The notes: generated by a model from the sequence alone, not told the origin. Positions 6,859 to 16,306 are shown, counted from the stretch's first letter. The stretch is 64,000 nt of DNA from Lysobacter antibioticus (GCF_001442535.1 NZ_CP013141.1:1488105-1552104); one strand, 5' to 3'. Numbers and translations are program-made.

Positions 6859-8046
6859 ATGACCGAAGCGGTCGATGTGGTGATCGTCGGCGGCGGCGCC
6901 GCCGGCTTGATGTGCGCCCTGACCGCGGGCCGTCGCGGCCTGCGCGCGGTGGTGATCGAACACGCCAACAAGGTCGGCAAGAAGATCCTGATGTCGGGCG
7001 GCGGGCGCTGCAATTTCACCAATACCGGCACCACGCCGGCCAATTACCTCTCGGCCAATCCGCATTTCTGCAAGTCGGCGCTGGCGCGTTACACGCCGTG
7101 GGATTTCATCGCGATGGTCGAGCGCCATCGCATCGCCTATCACGAGAAGGAACTCGGCCAGCTGTTCTGCGACGTGTCGTCGAAGCTGATCGTGCAGATG
7201 CTGGTCGACGAATGCCTGGCCGCCGGGGTCAGGATCGAGATCGGCTGCGCGGTCGAACGCATCGTCCATAACGAAGGCGACACGGGTTTCCGCGTGCACA
7301 CCGCGCGCGGCGGGTTCGCGGCGCGGTCGCTGGTGGTCGCCAGCGGCGGCCTGTCGATTCCGAGCATGGGCGCGACCGGTTTCGGCTACGAGTTGGCGAA
7401 GCGCTATGGCCACAACGTGCTGCCCACCCGCGCCGGGCTGGTGCCCTTGACCCTCAGCGGCAAGCATCAGGAGCGCCTGCAGGACCTCAGCGGCGTCGCC
7501 CTACCGGTGACCGCGAGCTGCAACGGCCAGAGCTTCAGCAACCAGATGCTGATCACCCATCGCGGCATCAGCGGCCCGTCGATATTGCAGATCTCGTCGT
7601 ATTGGCAGCCAGGCGACGATCTGCGCCTGGACTTGTTGCCGGGGCTCGATGCGCTCGATTGGTTGCAGACGCAGCAGCGCGAGCGTTCCGCCGCCGAGTT
7701 GAAGACCGTGCTCGGCGAGGTAGTGCCGCGGCGTTTCGCCCAGCGCTTGTGCGAGGTCTGGCTCGGCAACAAGCCGATGAAGCAATACAACCTGCCGGAG
7801 CTGAAGCAGCTCGCCGCGACCTTGAGCGAGTGGCCGCTGATCGCCAGCGGCACCGAGGGTTATCGCACCGCCGAGGTGACCTTGGGCGGCGTCGACACCG
7901 ACGAGCTGTCGTCGAGCACGATGCAGTCCAAGCGCGTGCCTGGCCTGTATTTCATCGGCGAGGCGATCGACGTCACCGGCTGGCTCGGCGGCTACAACTT
8001 CCAATGGGCCTGGGCGTCGGGGCATGCGGCGGGCCAGGCGGTTTGA
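6859..8046 (+). CDS. HI0933/YhiN-type FAD-dependent oxidoreductase
   Basis: The 395-aa product has an N-terminal FAD-binding Rossmann motif (VVIVGGGAAGLMCAL), then KVGKKILMSGGGRCNFTN, which is diagnostic of the HI0933/YhiN (BaiN-like) flavoprotein family. It ends with the second FAD-contact motif (GLYFIGEAIDVTGWLGGYNFQWAW). The substrate is unknown; some relatives act as aminoacetone oxidases or reduce bile acids. The 2-nt gap after yaeQ suggests translational coupling. The 80-bp tandem array begins right after the stop codon. Confidence 0.9.
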   Translation: MTEAVDVVIVGGGAAGLMCALTAGRRGLRAVVIEHANKVGKKILMSGGGRCNFTNTGTTPANYLSANPHFCKSALARYTPWDFIAMVERHRIAYHEKELGQLFCDVSSKLIVQMLVDECLAAGVRIEIGCAVERIVHNEGDTGFRVHTARGGFAARSLVVASGGLSIPSMGATGFGYELAKRYGHNVLPTRAGLVPLTLSGKHQERLQDLSGVALPVTASCNGQSFSNQMLITHRGISGPSILQISSYWQPGDDLRLDLLPGLDALDWLQTQQRERSAAELKTVLGEVVPRRFAQRLCEVWLGNKPMKQYNLPELKQLAATLSEWPLIASGTEGYRTAEVTLGGVDTDELSSSTMQSKRVPGLYFIGEAIDVTGWLGGYNFQWAWASGHAAGQAV

Positions 8047-8049
8047 GGC

Positions 8050-8590
8050 GTGGTTGCGTCGTTGGTCTGTTGGCGCGGTCGCGGCTTGCGCCGCTCCTAC
8101 AGGGGCTGCGACGCCGCGATCTTGAATCCACAGTTGCGTCGTCGATCCATTGGCGCGGTCGCGGCTTGCGCCGCTCCTACAAGGGGCTGCGACGCCGCGA
8201 TCTTAAATCCACAGTTGCGTCGTGGATTCGTTGGCGCGGTCGCGGCTTACGCGGCTCCTACAAGGGGCTGCGGCGCCGCGATCTTGAGTCCACAGTTGCG
8301 TCGTGGGTGCGTTGGCGCGGTCGCGGCTTGCGCCGCTCCTACAGGGGGCTGCGACGCCGCGATCTTGAATCCACAGTTGCGTCGTCGATCCGTTGGCGCG
8401 GTCGCGGCTTGCGCCGCTCCTACAGGGACTGCGACGCCGCGATCTTGAGTCCACAGTTGCGTCGTGGGTGCGTTGGCGCGGTCGCGGCTTGCGCCGCTCC
8501 TACAAGGGGCTGCGACACCGCGATCTTGAATCCACAGTTGCGTCGTGGATTCGTTGCCGCGGTCGCGGCTTGCGCCGCTCCTACCCTGGG
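8050..8590. repeat. tandem array of seven 80-bp REP-containing units
   Basis: A unit of about 80 bp is repeated seven times, the last one partial. Each unit has GGCGCGGTCGCGGCTTGCGC then CGCTCCTACA, GGGGCTGCGACGCCGCGATC, TTGAATCCACAGTTGCGTCG and a short variable spacer. GCGGTCGCGGCTT begins near 8076, 8157, 8237, 8317, 8398, 8478 and 8560. Spacers alternate among CGATCCATT/CGATCCGTT, GGATTCGTT and GGGTGCGTT forms. The array fills the space between the flavoprotein gene and rimO. It holds no credible gene, although several frames stay open because of the repeat. Confidence 0.9.
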
Positions 8591-8616
8591 GACGGTGCGG
8601 CTGTCAGGGAGCCGCC

Positions 8617-9975
8617 TCAATCCTGTTCGACGGCTTCGCCGAACAGGTCGTGTTCGTCGCTGCCCATGATCTCGACGTCGACGAACTGGCCGACGCGCAG
8701 TTGCGCTTCGAGGCCGTTCTGGATCTGCACCAGGCCGTCGATCTCGGGGGCATCGGCCATCGAACGGGCGATGGCGAGGTCGCCGTCGATGGCGTCGACC
8801 AGGCAACGCTGGATGCTGCCGACCTTGGCTTCGAGCTTGGCCGCGGAAATCTCGGCCTGGCGCTCCATGAAACGCGCCAGACGCTCCTGCTTGACGTCTT
8901 CGTCGACCGGGTCGGGCAGATCGTTGGCCTTGGCGCCGTCGACCGGCGAATAGGCGAAGGCGCCGACGCGGTCGAGCTGGGCCTCGTCGAGGAAGTCGAG
9001 CAGTTCCTCGAACTCCTGCTCAGTCTCGCCCGGGAAACCGACGATGAAGGTGCTGCGGATGGCGATGTCCGGGGCGATCGAGCGCCAGCGCTGGATGCGC
9101 TCGAGGGTCTTGTCGACCGCGCCGGGGCGCTTCATCAGCTTGAGCACGCGCGGGCTGGCGTGCTGGAACGGGATATCGAGGTACGGCAGCAATTTTCCGT
9201 CGGCCATCAAGGGGATGATGTCGTCGACGTGCGGGTACGGATAGACGTAGTGCAAACGCGTCCAGATGCCGAGTTCGCTGAGGCCTTCGCACAGCGCCTT
9301 CATGCGGGTCTGGTAGGACTTGCCGCGCCATTCGCGCTCGGCGTACTTGACGTCGACGCCGTAGGCCGAGGTGTCCTGCGAGATCACCAGCAGCTCCTTG
9401 ACCCCGCCCATCGCCAACTTTTCGGCTTCGCGCAACACCTCGTCGACCGGACGCGAGACCAGATCGCCGCGCATCGACGGAATGATGCAGAAGCTGCAGC
9501 GGTGATTGCAGCCTTCGGAAATCTTCAGATAAGCGTAGTGCTTGGGCGTGAGCTTGACGCCGATGCCGTCGTCGCGGCGCGGCACCAGGTCGATGAACGG
9601 GTCGTGCTTCGGCGGCAGCGCCGCGTGCACCGCGCTCATCACGCTGCCGTAGTCCTGCGGGCCGCTGATCGACAGCACCCCGGGGTGCGCTTCGCGGATC
9701 AGCTCCGAGCGCTTGCCGAGGCAGCCGGTGACGATGACCTTGCCGTTCTCGGCGATGGCCTCGCCGATCGCGTCCAGCGATTCGGTCACCGCCGAGTCGA
9801 TGAAGCCGCAGGTGTTGACCACCACCACGTCGGCGGCGTCGTAGGTCTGGACGATGTCGTAACCCTCGACCCGCAACTGGGTGAGGATGCGTTCCGAATC
9901 GACCAGCGCCTTGGGGCAACCGAGACTGACGAAACCGACTTTGGGATTGGCTGGCGAGACGCTGGCGGAAGACAT
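8617..9975 (-). CDS. rimO: ribosomal protein uS12 methylthiotransferase RimO
   Basis: The 452-aa product methylthiolates an aspartate of ribosomal protein S12 using two 4Fe-4S clusters and radical SAM chemistry. The UPF0004 domain has Cys20, Cys56 and Cys85; the radical SAM motif [11 protein letters not shown] has Cys156, Cys160 and Cys163. A C-terminal TRAM domain follows (from about residue 385). The N-terminus [18 protein letters not shown] separates it from MiaB. The ATG at 9975 begins just before the family's first strand, while a longer frame upstream reads non-conserved sequence. The 80-bp array lies directly downstream. Confidence 0.96.
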   Translation of the reverse strand: MSSASVSPANPKVGFVSLGCPKALVDSERILTQLRVEGYDIVQTYDAADVVVVNTCGFIDSAVTESLDAIGEAIAENGKVIVTGCLGKRSELIREAHPGVLSISGPQDYGSVMSAVHAALPPKHDPFIDLVPRRDDGIGVKLTPKHYAYLKISEGCNHRCSFCIIPSMRGDLVSRPVDEVLREAEKLAMGGVKELLVISQDTSAYGVDVKYAEREWRGKSYQTRMKALCEGLSELGIWTRLHYVYPYPHVDDIIPLMADGKLLPYLDIPFQHASPRVLKLMKRPGAVDKTLERIQRWRSIAPDIAIRSTFIVGFPGETEQEFEELLDFLDEAQLDRVGAFAYSPVDGAKANDLPDPVDEDVKQERLARFMERQAEISAAKLEAKVGSIQRCLVDAIDGDLAIARSMADAPEIDGLVQIQNGLEAQLRVGQFVDVEIMGSDEHDLFGEAVEQD

Positions 9976-10110
9976 GAACGAGGAGACCTGAACAAGAGAG
10001 CCGGACGCCGCGAGGGGCGGCCGGGCCCGGGCGGGAACCGCCGGGGCGCGAATTATAGCCTCCGGGGCTAAACTGGCCGCGGTTTGAATGAATTCGTTCG
10101 GGAGCAGGCC

Positions 10111-10785
10111 ATGGGCCACTGGATCGACCTCGACACCCCGGCCGGCACGGTCTCCGCCTGGCGCGCCGACCCCAGCGCGGTCCCGCGCGGCGGTTTGGTG
10201 GTGATTCAAGAGATTTTCGGGGTCAACGCGCACATCCGCGACGTCGCCGAACGCTTCGCCCAGGCCGGCTACGCGGTGCTGGCCCCGGCCCTGTTCGACC
10301 CGGTCGAACGCGGGGTCGAGCTGGGCTACGACCAGTCGGCGGCCGCGCGCGGGGTCGAATTGCGCAACGCCGTGGGGTTCGACCGCGCCACCGAGATCGT
10401 CGGCGCCGCCGCCCACCTGCTGCAGGGCGAAGGCCTGCGCACCGGCGCGGTCGGCTTCTGCTGGGGCGGCTCGGTCGCCTTTCTCGCCAACACCCGCCTC
10501 GACCTGCCGGCGGTGAGCTACTACGGCGCGCGCACCGTGCCCTTCCTGACCGAACCGCCGCGCGCACCGGTGCGTGCGCCGATCCTGTTCCACTTCGGCC
10601 GCCACGACGGCAGCATCCCGCCGGAAGCGATCGAACAGCACCGGCAGGCGCTGCCGATCGCGCCCATCTATATCTACGAAGCCGGCCACGGCTTCAACTG
10701 CAACCTGCGCGCCGACTACGACGCCGACAGCGCCGCATTGGCCTGGACTCGCACGCTCGATTTTCTAGCGGACAGCCTCAAATGA
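10111..10785 (+). CDS. dienelactone hydrolase family protein
   Basis: The 224-aa alpha/beta hydrolase has the DLH nucleophile motif GFCWGGS (Cys117), an Asp in [11 protein letters not shown] and a His in YEAGHGFNC, forming a Cys-Asp-His triad. Glu34 in IQEIFG is the residue that positions the Cys in the family. Dienelactone hydrolases open cyclic esters, but no aromatic catabolism genes are nearby, so the substrate is unknown. I chose the ATG at 10111 because GGAG lies 8 nt upstream; another in-frame ATG is at 10084. It overlaps the HIT gene by 4 nt (ATGA). Confidence 0.9.
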   Translation: MGHWIDLDTPAGTVSAWRADPSAVPRGGLVVIQEIFGVNAHIRDVAERFAQAGYAVLAPALFDPVERGVELGYDQSAAARGVELRNAVGFDRATEIVGAAAHLLQGEGLRTGAVGFCWGGSVAFLANTRLDLPAVSYYGARTVPFLTEPPRAPVRAPILFHFGRHDGSIPPEAIEQHRQALPIAPIYIYEAGHGFNCNLRADYDADSAALAWTRTLDFLADSLK

Positions 10786-11192
10786 ACCCCTGGCACCTGC
10801 ACCCGCAACTCGCCGACGACACCCACCCGGTCGCCCAGTTCGAACTCAGCGAACTGCGCCTGATGGACGACGCCAACCACCCCTGGCTGATCCTGGTGCC
10901 GCGCGTCGACGGAGCGGTCGAACTGATCGATCTCGACGAGCCGCAGCAGCTCGCCCTGACCCGCGAGATCGCCTGCGCCAGCCGCGCCCTGCAGGCCGCG
11001 TTCAAGCCCTACAAGCTCAACGTCGCCGCGCTCGGCAACCTGGTGCCGCAGTTGCACGTGCACGTGATCGCACGCTACCGCGAAGACATCGCCTGGCCGC
11101 GGCCGGTCTGGGGCATGGCCAGCGCGCAGCCGTATTCCCCCGAGATCCTGGTGCAACGCATCCGCCGCCTGCAGGACGCGTTGCCGGCGTGA
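10782..11192 (+). CDS. HIT domain protein
   Basis: The 136-aa product carries the histidine triad QLHVHVIARY near residue 90, which catalyses nucleotide phosphoramidate or dinucleotide hydrolysis in this superfamily. This short form with WLILVPR and LNVAALGN is widespread in proteobacteria without an assigned substrate. It overlaps the hydrolase upstream (ATGA) and pxpB downstream (GTGA), so it is the middle of a tightly coupled operon. Confidence 0.9.
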   Translation: MNPWHLHPQLADDTHPVAQFELSELRLMDDANHPWLILVPRVDGAVELIDLDEPQQLALTREIACASRALQAAFKPYKLNVAALGNLVPQLHVHVIARYREDIAWPRPVWGMASAQPYSPEILVQRIRRLQDALPA

Positions 11193-11923
11193 GCGCGGCT
11201 ACGGCGTCGGCGCCATCGGCCATCGTGTTCGAGGCGCTTGCCGACGATGCATGGTTACTGCGGCTGGGCGATGCGATCGACGACGCGGTCAACGCGCGTG
11301 TGCATCGCCTGGCCGCGCGGCTGCGCGCGCAGGCGCCGCCGTGGCTGCGCGACCTGGTGCCGGCCTACGCCAGCCTGGCGGTGTTTTTCGACGAAAGCGC
11401 GATCGATGCGCTAGCGGTGAAGAGCTGGCTCACGGCGCAGTGCGCGCAACCCGACGACGACGCCAACGATACGCAGGTAACGAGGCGCATCGTCGAGATC
11501 CCGGTCGCCTACGGCGGCGGCTACGGCCCCGATCTCGACAGCGCCGCCGCCGAACTCGGCCTGTCCGCGCACGACTTGATCGCGCGCCACAGCGGCGGCG
11601 ACTACACGGTGGCGATGATCGGCTTCGCCCCGGGTTTTCCGTATCTGTCCGGGCTCGACCCCGCCCTCGCGCTGCCACGCCTGGCGACGCCACGCACCGA
11701 CGTCGCCGCCGGCAGCGTCGCCATCGGCGGCGCCCAGACCGGCATTTATCCGCGCCCCGGCCCCGGCGGCTGGCGTTTGCTCGGCCGCACGCCGCTGGCC
11801 TTGTTCGATGTCTCGCGCGCCCAGCCGAGCCTGCTGCAACCCGGCGACCGGGTGCGCTTCGTCGCCATCGACGCGGCCGAATTCGCCGAACGGACGCGCC
11901 TGCCAGCGCAGACGCCGGCATGA
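11189..11923 (+). CDS. pxpB: 5-oxoprolinase subunit PxpB (KipI family)
   Basis: The 244-aa product is one subunit of ATP-dependent 5-oxoprolinase, which opens 5-oxoproline to glutamate together with PxpA and PxpC. The family is recognised from VPAYASLAVFFD, the EIPVAYGGGYGPDL strand, FAPGFPYLSGL and GSVAIGGAQTGIYP. Its GTG start overlaps the HIT stop (GTGA), and its stop overlaps the pxpC start (ATGA). Both overlaps point to translational coupling. Confidence 0.93.
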   Translation: MSAATASAPSAIVFEALADDAWLLRLGDAIDDAVNARVHRLAARLRAQAPPWLRDLVPAYASLAVFFDESAIDALAVKSWLTAQCAQPDDDANDTQVTRRIVEIPVAYGGGYGPDLDSAAAELGLSAHDLIARHSGGDYTVAMIGFAPGFPYLSGLDPALALPRLATPRTDVAAGSVAIGGAQTGIYPRPGPGGWRLLGRTPLALFDVSRAQPSLLQPGDRVRFVAIDAAEFAERTRLPAQTPA

Positions 11924-12909
11924 ACATGCGAAATGAAAACAGGCGAAACGAATTCATCGAGGTGATCGCGCCCGGCCCGCTGACCAGCGTGCAGGACCAG
12001 GGCCGGCACGGTTGGCGCCATCTCGGCATCGCCCGCAGCGGCGCGCTCGATCCGGAACTGGCCGCGCTGGCCAATCATCTGGTCGGCAATCGCGACGACG
12101 ACGCGGTGCTCGAATTGAGCCTGCACGGGCCCAGCCTGCGTCTGCCGCGGCCGTCACGCATCGCCCTGCTCGGCGCGCCGGTCGATGCCCGCTTCGAGGG
12201 CACGGTGTTGCCGATGGCGCGGCCGATCGATCTGCCGGCCGGCACGCTCAAGCTCGGCGGCGTGCGCAACGGCGTGCGCGCCTGGCTGGCGATCGCCGGC
12301 GGTTTCGATATCGAACCGGTGCTCGGCAGCCGCAGCACCGATCTGCGCGGCGGCTTCGGCGGCCATCAGGGCCGCGCCTTGCAGGCCGGCGACCGTTTGC
12401 TGTTGGGTTCGACGCCAAGCTTGCGCATCGACTCGCCGCAGATCGCGCGCTGGTGGGTCGACCCCGATTTCGACGAAGACCCGGAGCTGCCGATCCGCTA
12501 CCTGCCCGGCGCGAACCCGGCGCAGTCGGACAGCGCCGCCGCGCTCGCCCGCCAGCCCTGGACCGTCGCCACCGCCAGCAATCGCCAAGGCCTGCGCCTG
12601 GACGGTGCGCCCTTGCCCGCAGTCAGCGGCAGCGGCCTGTCCGAACCGGTCGCGCCCGGCACCATCCAATTGCCGGCCGACGGGCGCCCTATCGTCCTGC
12701 TCGCCGACGCCCAGACCGTCGGCGGTTATGCGCGCCTGGGCCATGTGATCGCCGCCGACCTGCCGCGTTTGGCGCAGGCGCCGCCGCATGCGCGGCTGTA
12801 CTTCCAGGCCTGCGATGCGCCGGCGGCGATTGCTGCGCTGCGGCATCGGCGCGAACGCATGGTGCGCCTGCGTTTGGCGCTGGCATCGCGCTTGGCGTAC
12901 ACGCGCTAG
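11920..12909 (+). CDS. pxpC: 5-oxoprolinase subunit PxpC (KipA/AHS2 family)
   Basis: The 329-aa product has the biotin-dependent-carboxylase-like fold of KipA/PxpC: IEVIAPGPLTSVQDQGRHGW at the start, HLGIARSGALDPELAALAN, and the C-terminal GTIQLPADGRPIVLLADAQT with VGGYARLGHV. It works with PxpB and PxpA. The ATG at 11920 overlaps the pxpB stop; MNMRNENRRNE looks like a short non-conserved lead. The third subunit gene, pxpA, is 2.6 kb downstream, separated by a peptidase gene and a small membrane gene. Confidence 0.93.
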   Translation: MNMRNENRRNEFIEVIAPGPLTSVQDQGRHGWRHLGIARSGALDPELAALANHLVGNRDDDAVLELSLHGPSLRLPRPSRIALLGAPVDARFEGTVLPMARPIDLPAGTLKLGGVRNGVRAWLAIAGGFDIEPVLGSRSTDLRGGFGGHQGRALQAGDRLLLGSTPSLRIDSPQIARWWVDPDFDEDPELPIRYLPGANPAQSDSAAALARQPWTVATASNRQGLRLDGAPLPAVSGSGLSEPVAPGTIQLPADGRPIVLLADAQTVGGYARLGHVIAADLPRLAQAPPHARLYFQACDAPAAIAALRHRRERMVRLRLALASRLAYTR

Positions 12910-13090
12910 CGGCATCGCGGGCCTTCGCTACTGTGCCGAATTCGGCACTCAGCTAGGGCAAAAGGCACTATCGCTTCCGACCCGGTTGCCGCGACGATCG
13001 ACGGCGCACTCACGCCGCCGCTCGGGCGGTCCGCACCCGTTCGACCGTCACACGAACCGCTTCGCCGTCATCGCCTTCTGGAGATCCCGC

Positions 13091-14932
13091 ATGCGTTCCC
13101 TGCGTCTGTTGTCGCTGTCCGTCTGTGTCGTCGCCGCGCTCGCCGCCGGCTGCAAATCCGAAACCGCCACGCCCGCCGCCGGCGCCGATACCGCACCCGC
13201 CGCCGCCAAGCCGGCCGGCGCCGAATGGAATGCCGCCGTCGACGGCTTCCTCAGCGGTTTCTTCGAACACTTCCCGACCTGGGGCGCGAACGCCGGCAAG
13301 CACGAGTTCGACGGCCGCCTGCCGGACTTCTCGGCCGAAGGCCTGCAGCGCAACATTCAGTGGCTGCACCAGCAGCGCGATGCGATCAACGCCTTCGGCG
13401 ACGAGCGCCTCGACGCCGGCCAGCGCTATCAGCGCGACTACGTGCGCGCGGTCATCGACGGCCAGTTGTTCTGGCTGGAAGAGTCCGGCTTCTCCAGCAA
13501 GAACCCGGCCTTCTACGCCGGCGATCTGTCGCCGAGCATGTACCTGACCCGTCCTTATGCGCCGTTGCCGCAGCGCATGGCCGCGTTCGTGACCTATCAG
13601 GAGAACCTGCCCAAGGCGGTCGCGCAGATCCGCGCCAACCTCAAGGGCCCGTTCCCCGAAACCTATATCCAGCTCGGCACTGCGGTGTTCGGCGGCCTCG
13701 CCCAGTTCTTCGACGCCGACGTGCCGAAGATCTTCGCCGAAGTGAAGGACGACGCCCTGCAGGCACGCTTCAAGCAATCCAATGCCGCCGCCTCGGCCGC
13801 CATGCGCGAGCTCGCCGAACACATGGCCTCGCAGAAGGCTCAGGCCACTCAGGATTTCGCCCTGGGCGCGGACAAGTTCGCGAAAATGCTCAAGGCCACC
13901 GAAGGCGTCGACCTGCCGCTGGACCAACTCAAGGCCGCCGGCGAAGCCGACCTCGAACGCAACCTCGCCGCGCTCAAGAGCACCTGCGAGCAGTACGCCA
14001 AGGGCAAATCGCTCAACGACTGCATCACCCAGGTCAACGACGACAAGCCGGTCGGCGGCGCGGTCGAAGGCGCGCGCGCGCAGTTGGTCGGTTTGCGCCA
14101 GTTCCTGGTCGACAAAGACCTGGTGACGATCCCGGGCACCGAACAGGCCAAGGTCGAGGAAGCGCCGCCGTTCAACCGCAACAACTTCGCTTACATCGAG
14201 ATTCCCGGCCCCTACGAGAAGAATCTGCCGTCGGTCTATTACATCGCCCCGCCGGATCCGAAGTGGCCGAAGGCCGAACAGGACGCCTACGTGCCGGGCA
14301 AGGCCGATCTGCTGTTCACCTCGGCGCACGAAGTGTGGCCGGGCCATTTCCTGCAGTTCTTGCACGCCAACCGTTCGCAGTGGAAGTTCGCCCAGTTGTT
14401 CGTCGGCTATGCCTATGCAGAAGGCTGGGCGCATTACACCGAAGAGATGATGTTCGACGCCGGCCTCGACGGCGCGACGCCGGAGATCCACATCGGCCAG
14501 CTCACCAACGCGCTGCTGCGCAACGTGCGTTATCTGTCGGCGATCGGCCTGCACACCGGCGGCATGACCGTCGCCCAGTCCGAGCAGATGTTCAAGGACA
14601 AGGCCTTCCAGGACCCGGGCAACGCTCGCCAGCAGGCCGCGCGCGGCACCTACGATCCGGCCTACCTCAACTACACCTTGGGCAAGCTGATGATCATGCA
14701 GTTGCGCGAAGACTGGACCGCCACGCGCGGCGGCCGCAGCGCGTGGAAGGGCTTCCACGACCAGTTCCTGAGCTACGGCGGCCCGCCGATCCCGCTGCTG
14801 CGCGGGCAGATGCTCGGCGGCCCGGCCGAAACCAAGCTGTGGCAGGCGCCGAAGCCTGCGGCAGCGGCACCAGCGGCCGATGCCGCCGCACCGGCCTCGG
14901 CAAAGCCAGCCGCGGCCGGCGCGACGAACTGA
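13091..14932 (+). CDS. DUF885 family metallopeptidase-like lipoprotein
   Basis: The 613-aa product begins with a lipoprotein signal (LSVCVVAALAAGC), so the mature Cys would be lipid-anchored in the periplasm. A zinc motif HEVWPGHF (His near residue 413) and a downstream EGWAHYTEEM Glu fit DUF885 proteins, which resemble M3/M32-type peptidases. The C-terminal 30 residues are Ala/Pro-rich. It lies between pxpC and pxpA, so it may supply peptides whose pyroglutamyl ends feed the pathway. That link is inference from position. A terminator follows at 14960. Confidence 0.88.
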   Translation: MRSLRLLSLSVCVVAALAAGCKSETATPAAGADTAPAAAKPAGAEWNAAVDGFLSGFFEHFPTWGANAGKHEFDGRLPDFSAEGLQRNIQWLHQQRDAINAFGDERLDAGQRYQRDYVRAVIDGQLFWLEESGFSSKNPAFYAGDLSPSMYLTRPYAPLPQRMAAFVTYQENLPKAVAQIRANLKGPFPETYIQLGTAVFGGLAQFFDADVPKIFAEVKDDALQARFKQSNAAASAAMRELAEHMASQKAQATQDFALGADKFAKMLKATEGVDLPLDQLKAAGEADLERNLAALKSTCEQYAKGKSLNDCITQVNDDKPVGGAVEGARAQLVGLRQFLVDKDLVTIPGTEQAKVEEAPPFNRNNFAYIEIPGPYEKNLPSVYYIAPPDPKWPKAEQDAYVPGKADLLFTSAHEVWPGHFLQFLHANRSQWKFAQLFVGYAYAEGWAHYTEEMMFDAGLDGATPEIHIGQLTNALLRNVRYLSAIGLHTGGMTVAQSEQMFKDKAFQDPGNARQQAARGTYDPAYLNYTLGKLMIMQLREDWTATRGGRSAWKGFHDQFLSYGGPPIPLLRGQMLGGPAETKLWQAPKPAAAAPAADAAAPASAKPAAAGATN

Positions 14933-14959
14933 GCCGCTCGAAAGACTGACCACGACAAG

Positions 14960-14990
14960 AACGGGGCCGCACGCGGCCCCGTTCTCGTTT
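14960..14990 (+). terminator. intrinsic terminator after the DUF885 gene
   Basis: AACGGGGCCGC, a 2-nt loop and GCGGCCCCGTT are followed by CTCGTTT. It separates the peptidase gene from the pxpA group. Confidence 0.8.
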
Positions 14991-15027
14991 GAGCGGCATG
15001 AGACCTCCGTTTGAGGCCCGACTGTAG

Positions 15028-15150
15028 ATCCCCCCTTTGATGAGGGGGTTAGGGGGATTTGCTTCTCGCTCCAACAGCAAATCCCCGGCGCAGCCGCTCT
15101 ACCGCGACCTCGGTTCGCGCAGGCGCCAGCCCCCTCACAAAGGGGGGCGA
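15028..15150. repeat. cluster of inverted repeats in a gene-free gap
   Basis: CCCCCTTTGATGAGGGGG forms one hairpin. GGGGATTTGC (15053-15062) is inverted as GCAAATCCCC (15077-15086), and CCCCCTCACAAAGGGGGG forms a third hairpin near 15130-15147. The arrangement looks like a small palindromic repeat element. I see no gene between 14933 and 15299. Confidence 0.55.
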
Positions 15151-15299
15151 GTTTCCAGCTCGTTCGTACTCACAGGCTCGGCCGCCCTCGCTCGCACGAT
15201 GCATCCCGCAAGCCCGCCTCTTGTTCCCCCGCCCCAACCCGTCTAGACTCCTTGCGTCCCCGGGGCCCGGCGCCCTGCACCACTTACGAGACCGCAGCA

Positions 15300-15467
15300 A
15301 TGAAATCCCATGTCGTCGGCGCCCTGATCCTGATCGTCATCGGCACCTTGTTCCTGCTCAACAACCTGGGCCTCACCAACGTCAGCCTGACCCGGTTGCT
15401 GATGACCTGGTGGCCGGCGATCTTGATCGCCGTGGGCCTGGGTCTGCTGTTCAAGCGCGGCAAATAG
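15300..15467 (+). CDS. small two-helix membrane protein (LiaF/DUF5668-like)
   Basis: The 55-aa product has two hydrophobic helices (VVGALILIVIGTLFLLNNLG and WWPAILIAVGLGLLF) joined by a short loop and ends FKRGK. The GxLxLLxNLG then WPxxLIxxGxxLLF pattern is that of the LiaF/DUF5668 transmembrane domain. Its role is unknown. It lies 19 nt before pxpA and may be in the same transcript. Confidence 0.75.
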   Translation: MKSHVVGALILIVIGTLFLLNNLGLTNVSLTRLLMTWWPAILIAVGLGLLFKRGK

Positions 15468-15486
15468 CCGCGCGGAGTTTCGCCTC

Positions 15487-16233
15487 ATGCAGGACCGCAT
15501 CGATTTCAATTGCGATCTCGGCGAGGGCTGCGGCGACGACGCCGCCATCCTGCCCTACGTCAGTTCGGCCAACATCGCCTGCGGCGGCCATGCCGGCGAC
15601 GAGGCGACGATGCGAGAAACCCTGCGCCTGTGCCGCGAACACGGCGTCGCCGCCGGCGCGCATCCGGGTTACGACGATCCCGAGCATTTCGGCCGCCGCA
15701 CCCTGCCGCTGAGCCGCGACGAGATCGGCATGCTGATGCTCAACCAGCTCGCCCGGCTCGCCGCGGTCGCCGCCGACGAAGGCGTGCGCCTGACCCACGT
15801 CAAACCGCACGGCGCGCTCTACAACCTCGCCGCCGACGATCGCATCGTCGCCGAGGCCATCGTCGGCGCGGTGGCCGCGTTCGATCCGAACCTGATCGTC
15901 TACGGCCTGTCGCAATCGCAACTCACCGACGCGGCCGAAGCCGCCGGTCTGCGCGTCGCTCACGAGGTCTTCGCCGAGCGCGGTTATGCCCGCAATGGCC
16001 GGCTGTTGCCGCGCGGCCAGCCCGGCGCGGTGATCGAGTCGCTCGACGACGCGATCGCCCAGGTCCACGGTCTGGTCGTGCGCGGCGAAGTCGCGACCGC
16101 CGACGGCGGCCGCATCGCGCTGCGCGCCGACACCCTGTGCCTGCACGGCGACCGCAGCGATGCGCCGGCATTCGCGCGCGCGCTGCGCGCCGCACTGGAA
16201 GCCGACGGCATCCGGATTCTGCCGATCGCATGA
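15487..16233 (+). CDS. pxpA: 5-oxoprolinase subunit PxpA (LamB/YcsF family)
   Basis: The 248-aa product starts DFNCDLGEGCGDDAAILPYV and has SANIACGGHAGD, GAHPGYDD and THVKPHGALYN, all diagnostic for the LamB/YcsF family. PxpA is the hydrolytic partner of PxpB and PxpC in 5-oxoprolinase. It leads a downstream group with the two transporter subunits and pcp. Putting pxpA apart from pxpBC is unusual, since the three are often adjacent. Confidence 0.95.
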   Translation: MQDRIDFNCDLGEGCGDDAAILPYVSSANIACGGHAGDEATMRETLRLCREHGVAAGAHPGYDDPEHFGRRTLPLSRDEIGMLMLNQLARLAAVAADEGVRLTHVKPHGALYNLAADDRIVAEAIVGAVAAFDPNLIVYGLSQSQLTDAAEAAGLRVAHEVFAERGYARNGRLLPRGQPGAVIESLDDAIAQVHGLVVRGEVATADGGRIALRADTLCLHGDRSDAPAFARALRAALEADGIRILPIA

Positions 16234-16306
16234 GCGCCCCGCGCCCTATCGCAGACGGCGCCATCGGCACACCCCATCAACGAAATTCCATGAACGAGGG
16301 CGTGGC

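Noticed and set aside
8050..8590. Possible CRISPR array
   Set aside because: Units are 80 bp with very short, recurring spacers, and no cas genes are present.
7602..8669. Plus-strand frame with repeated RRDLESTVASW units across the 80-bp array
   Set aside because: The repeats are explained by the non-coding tandem array; the frame begins in the antisense phase of the flavoprotein gene and has no start signal.
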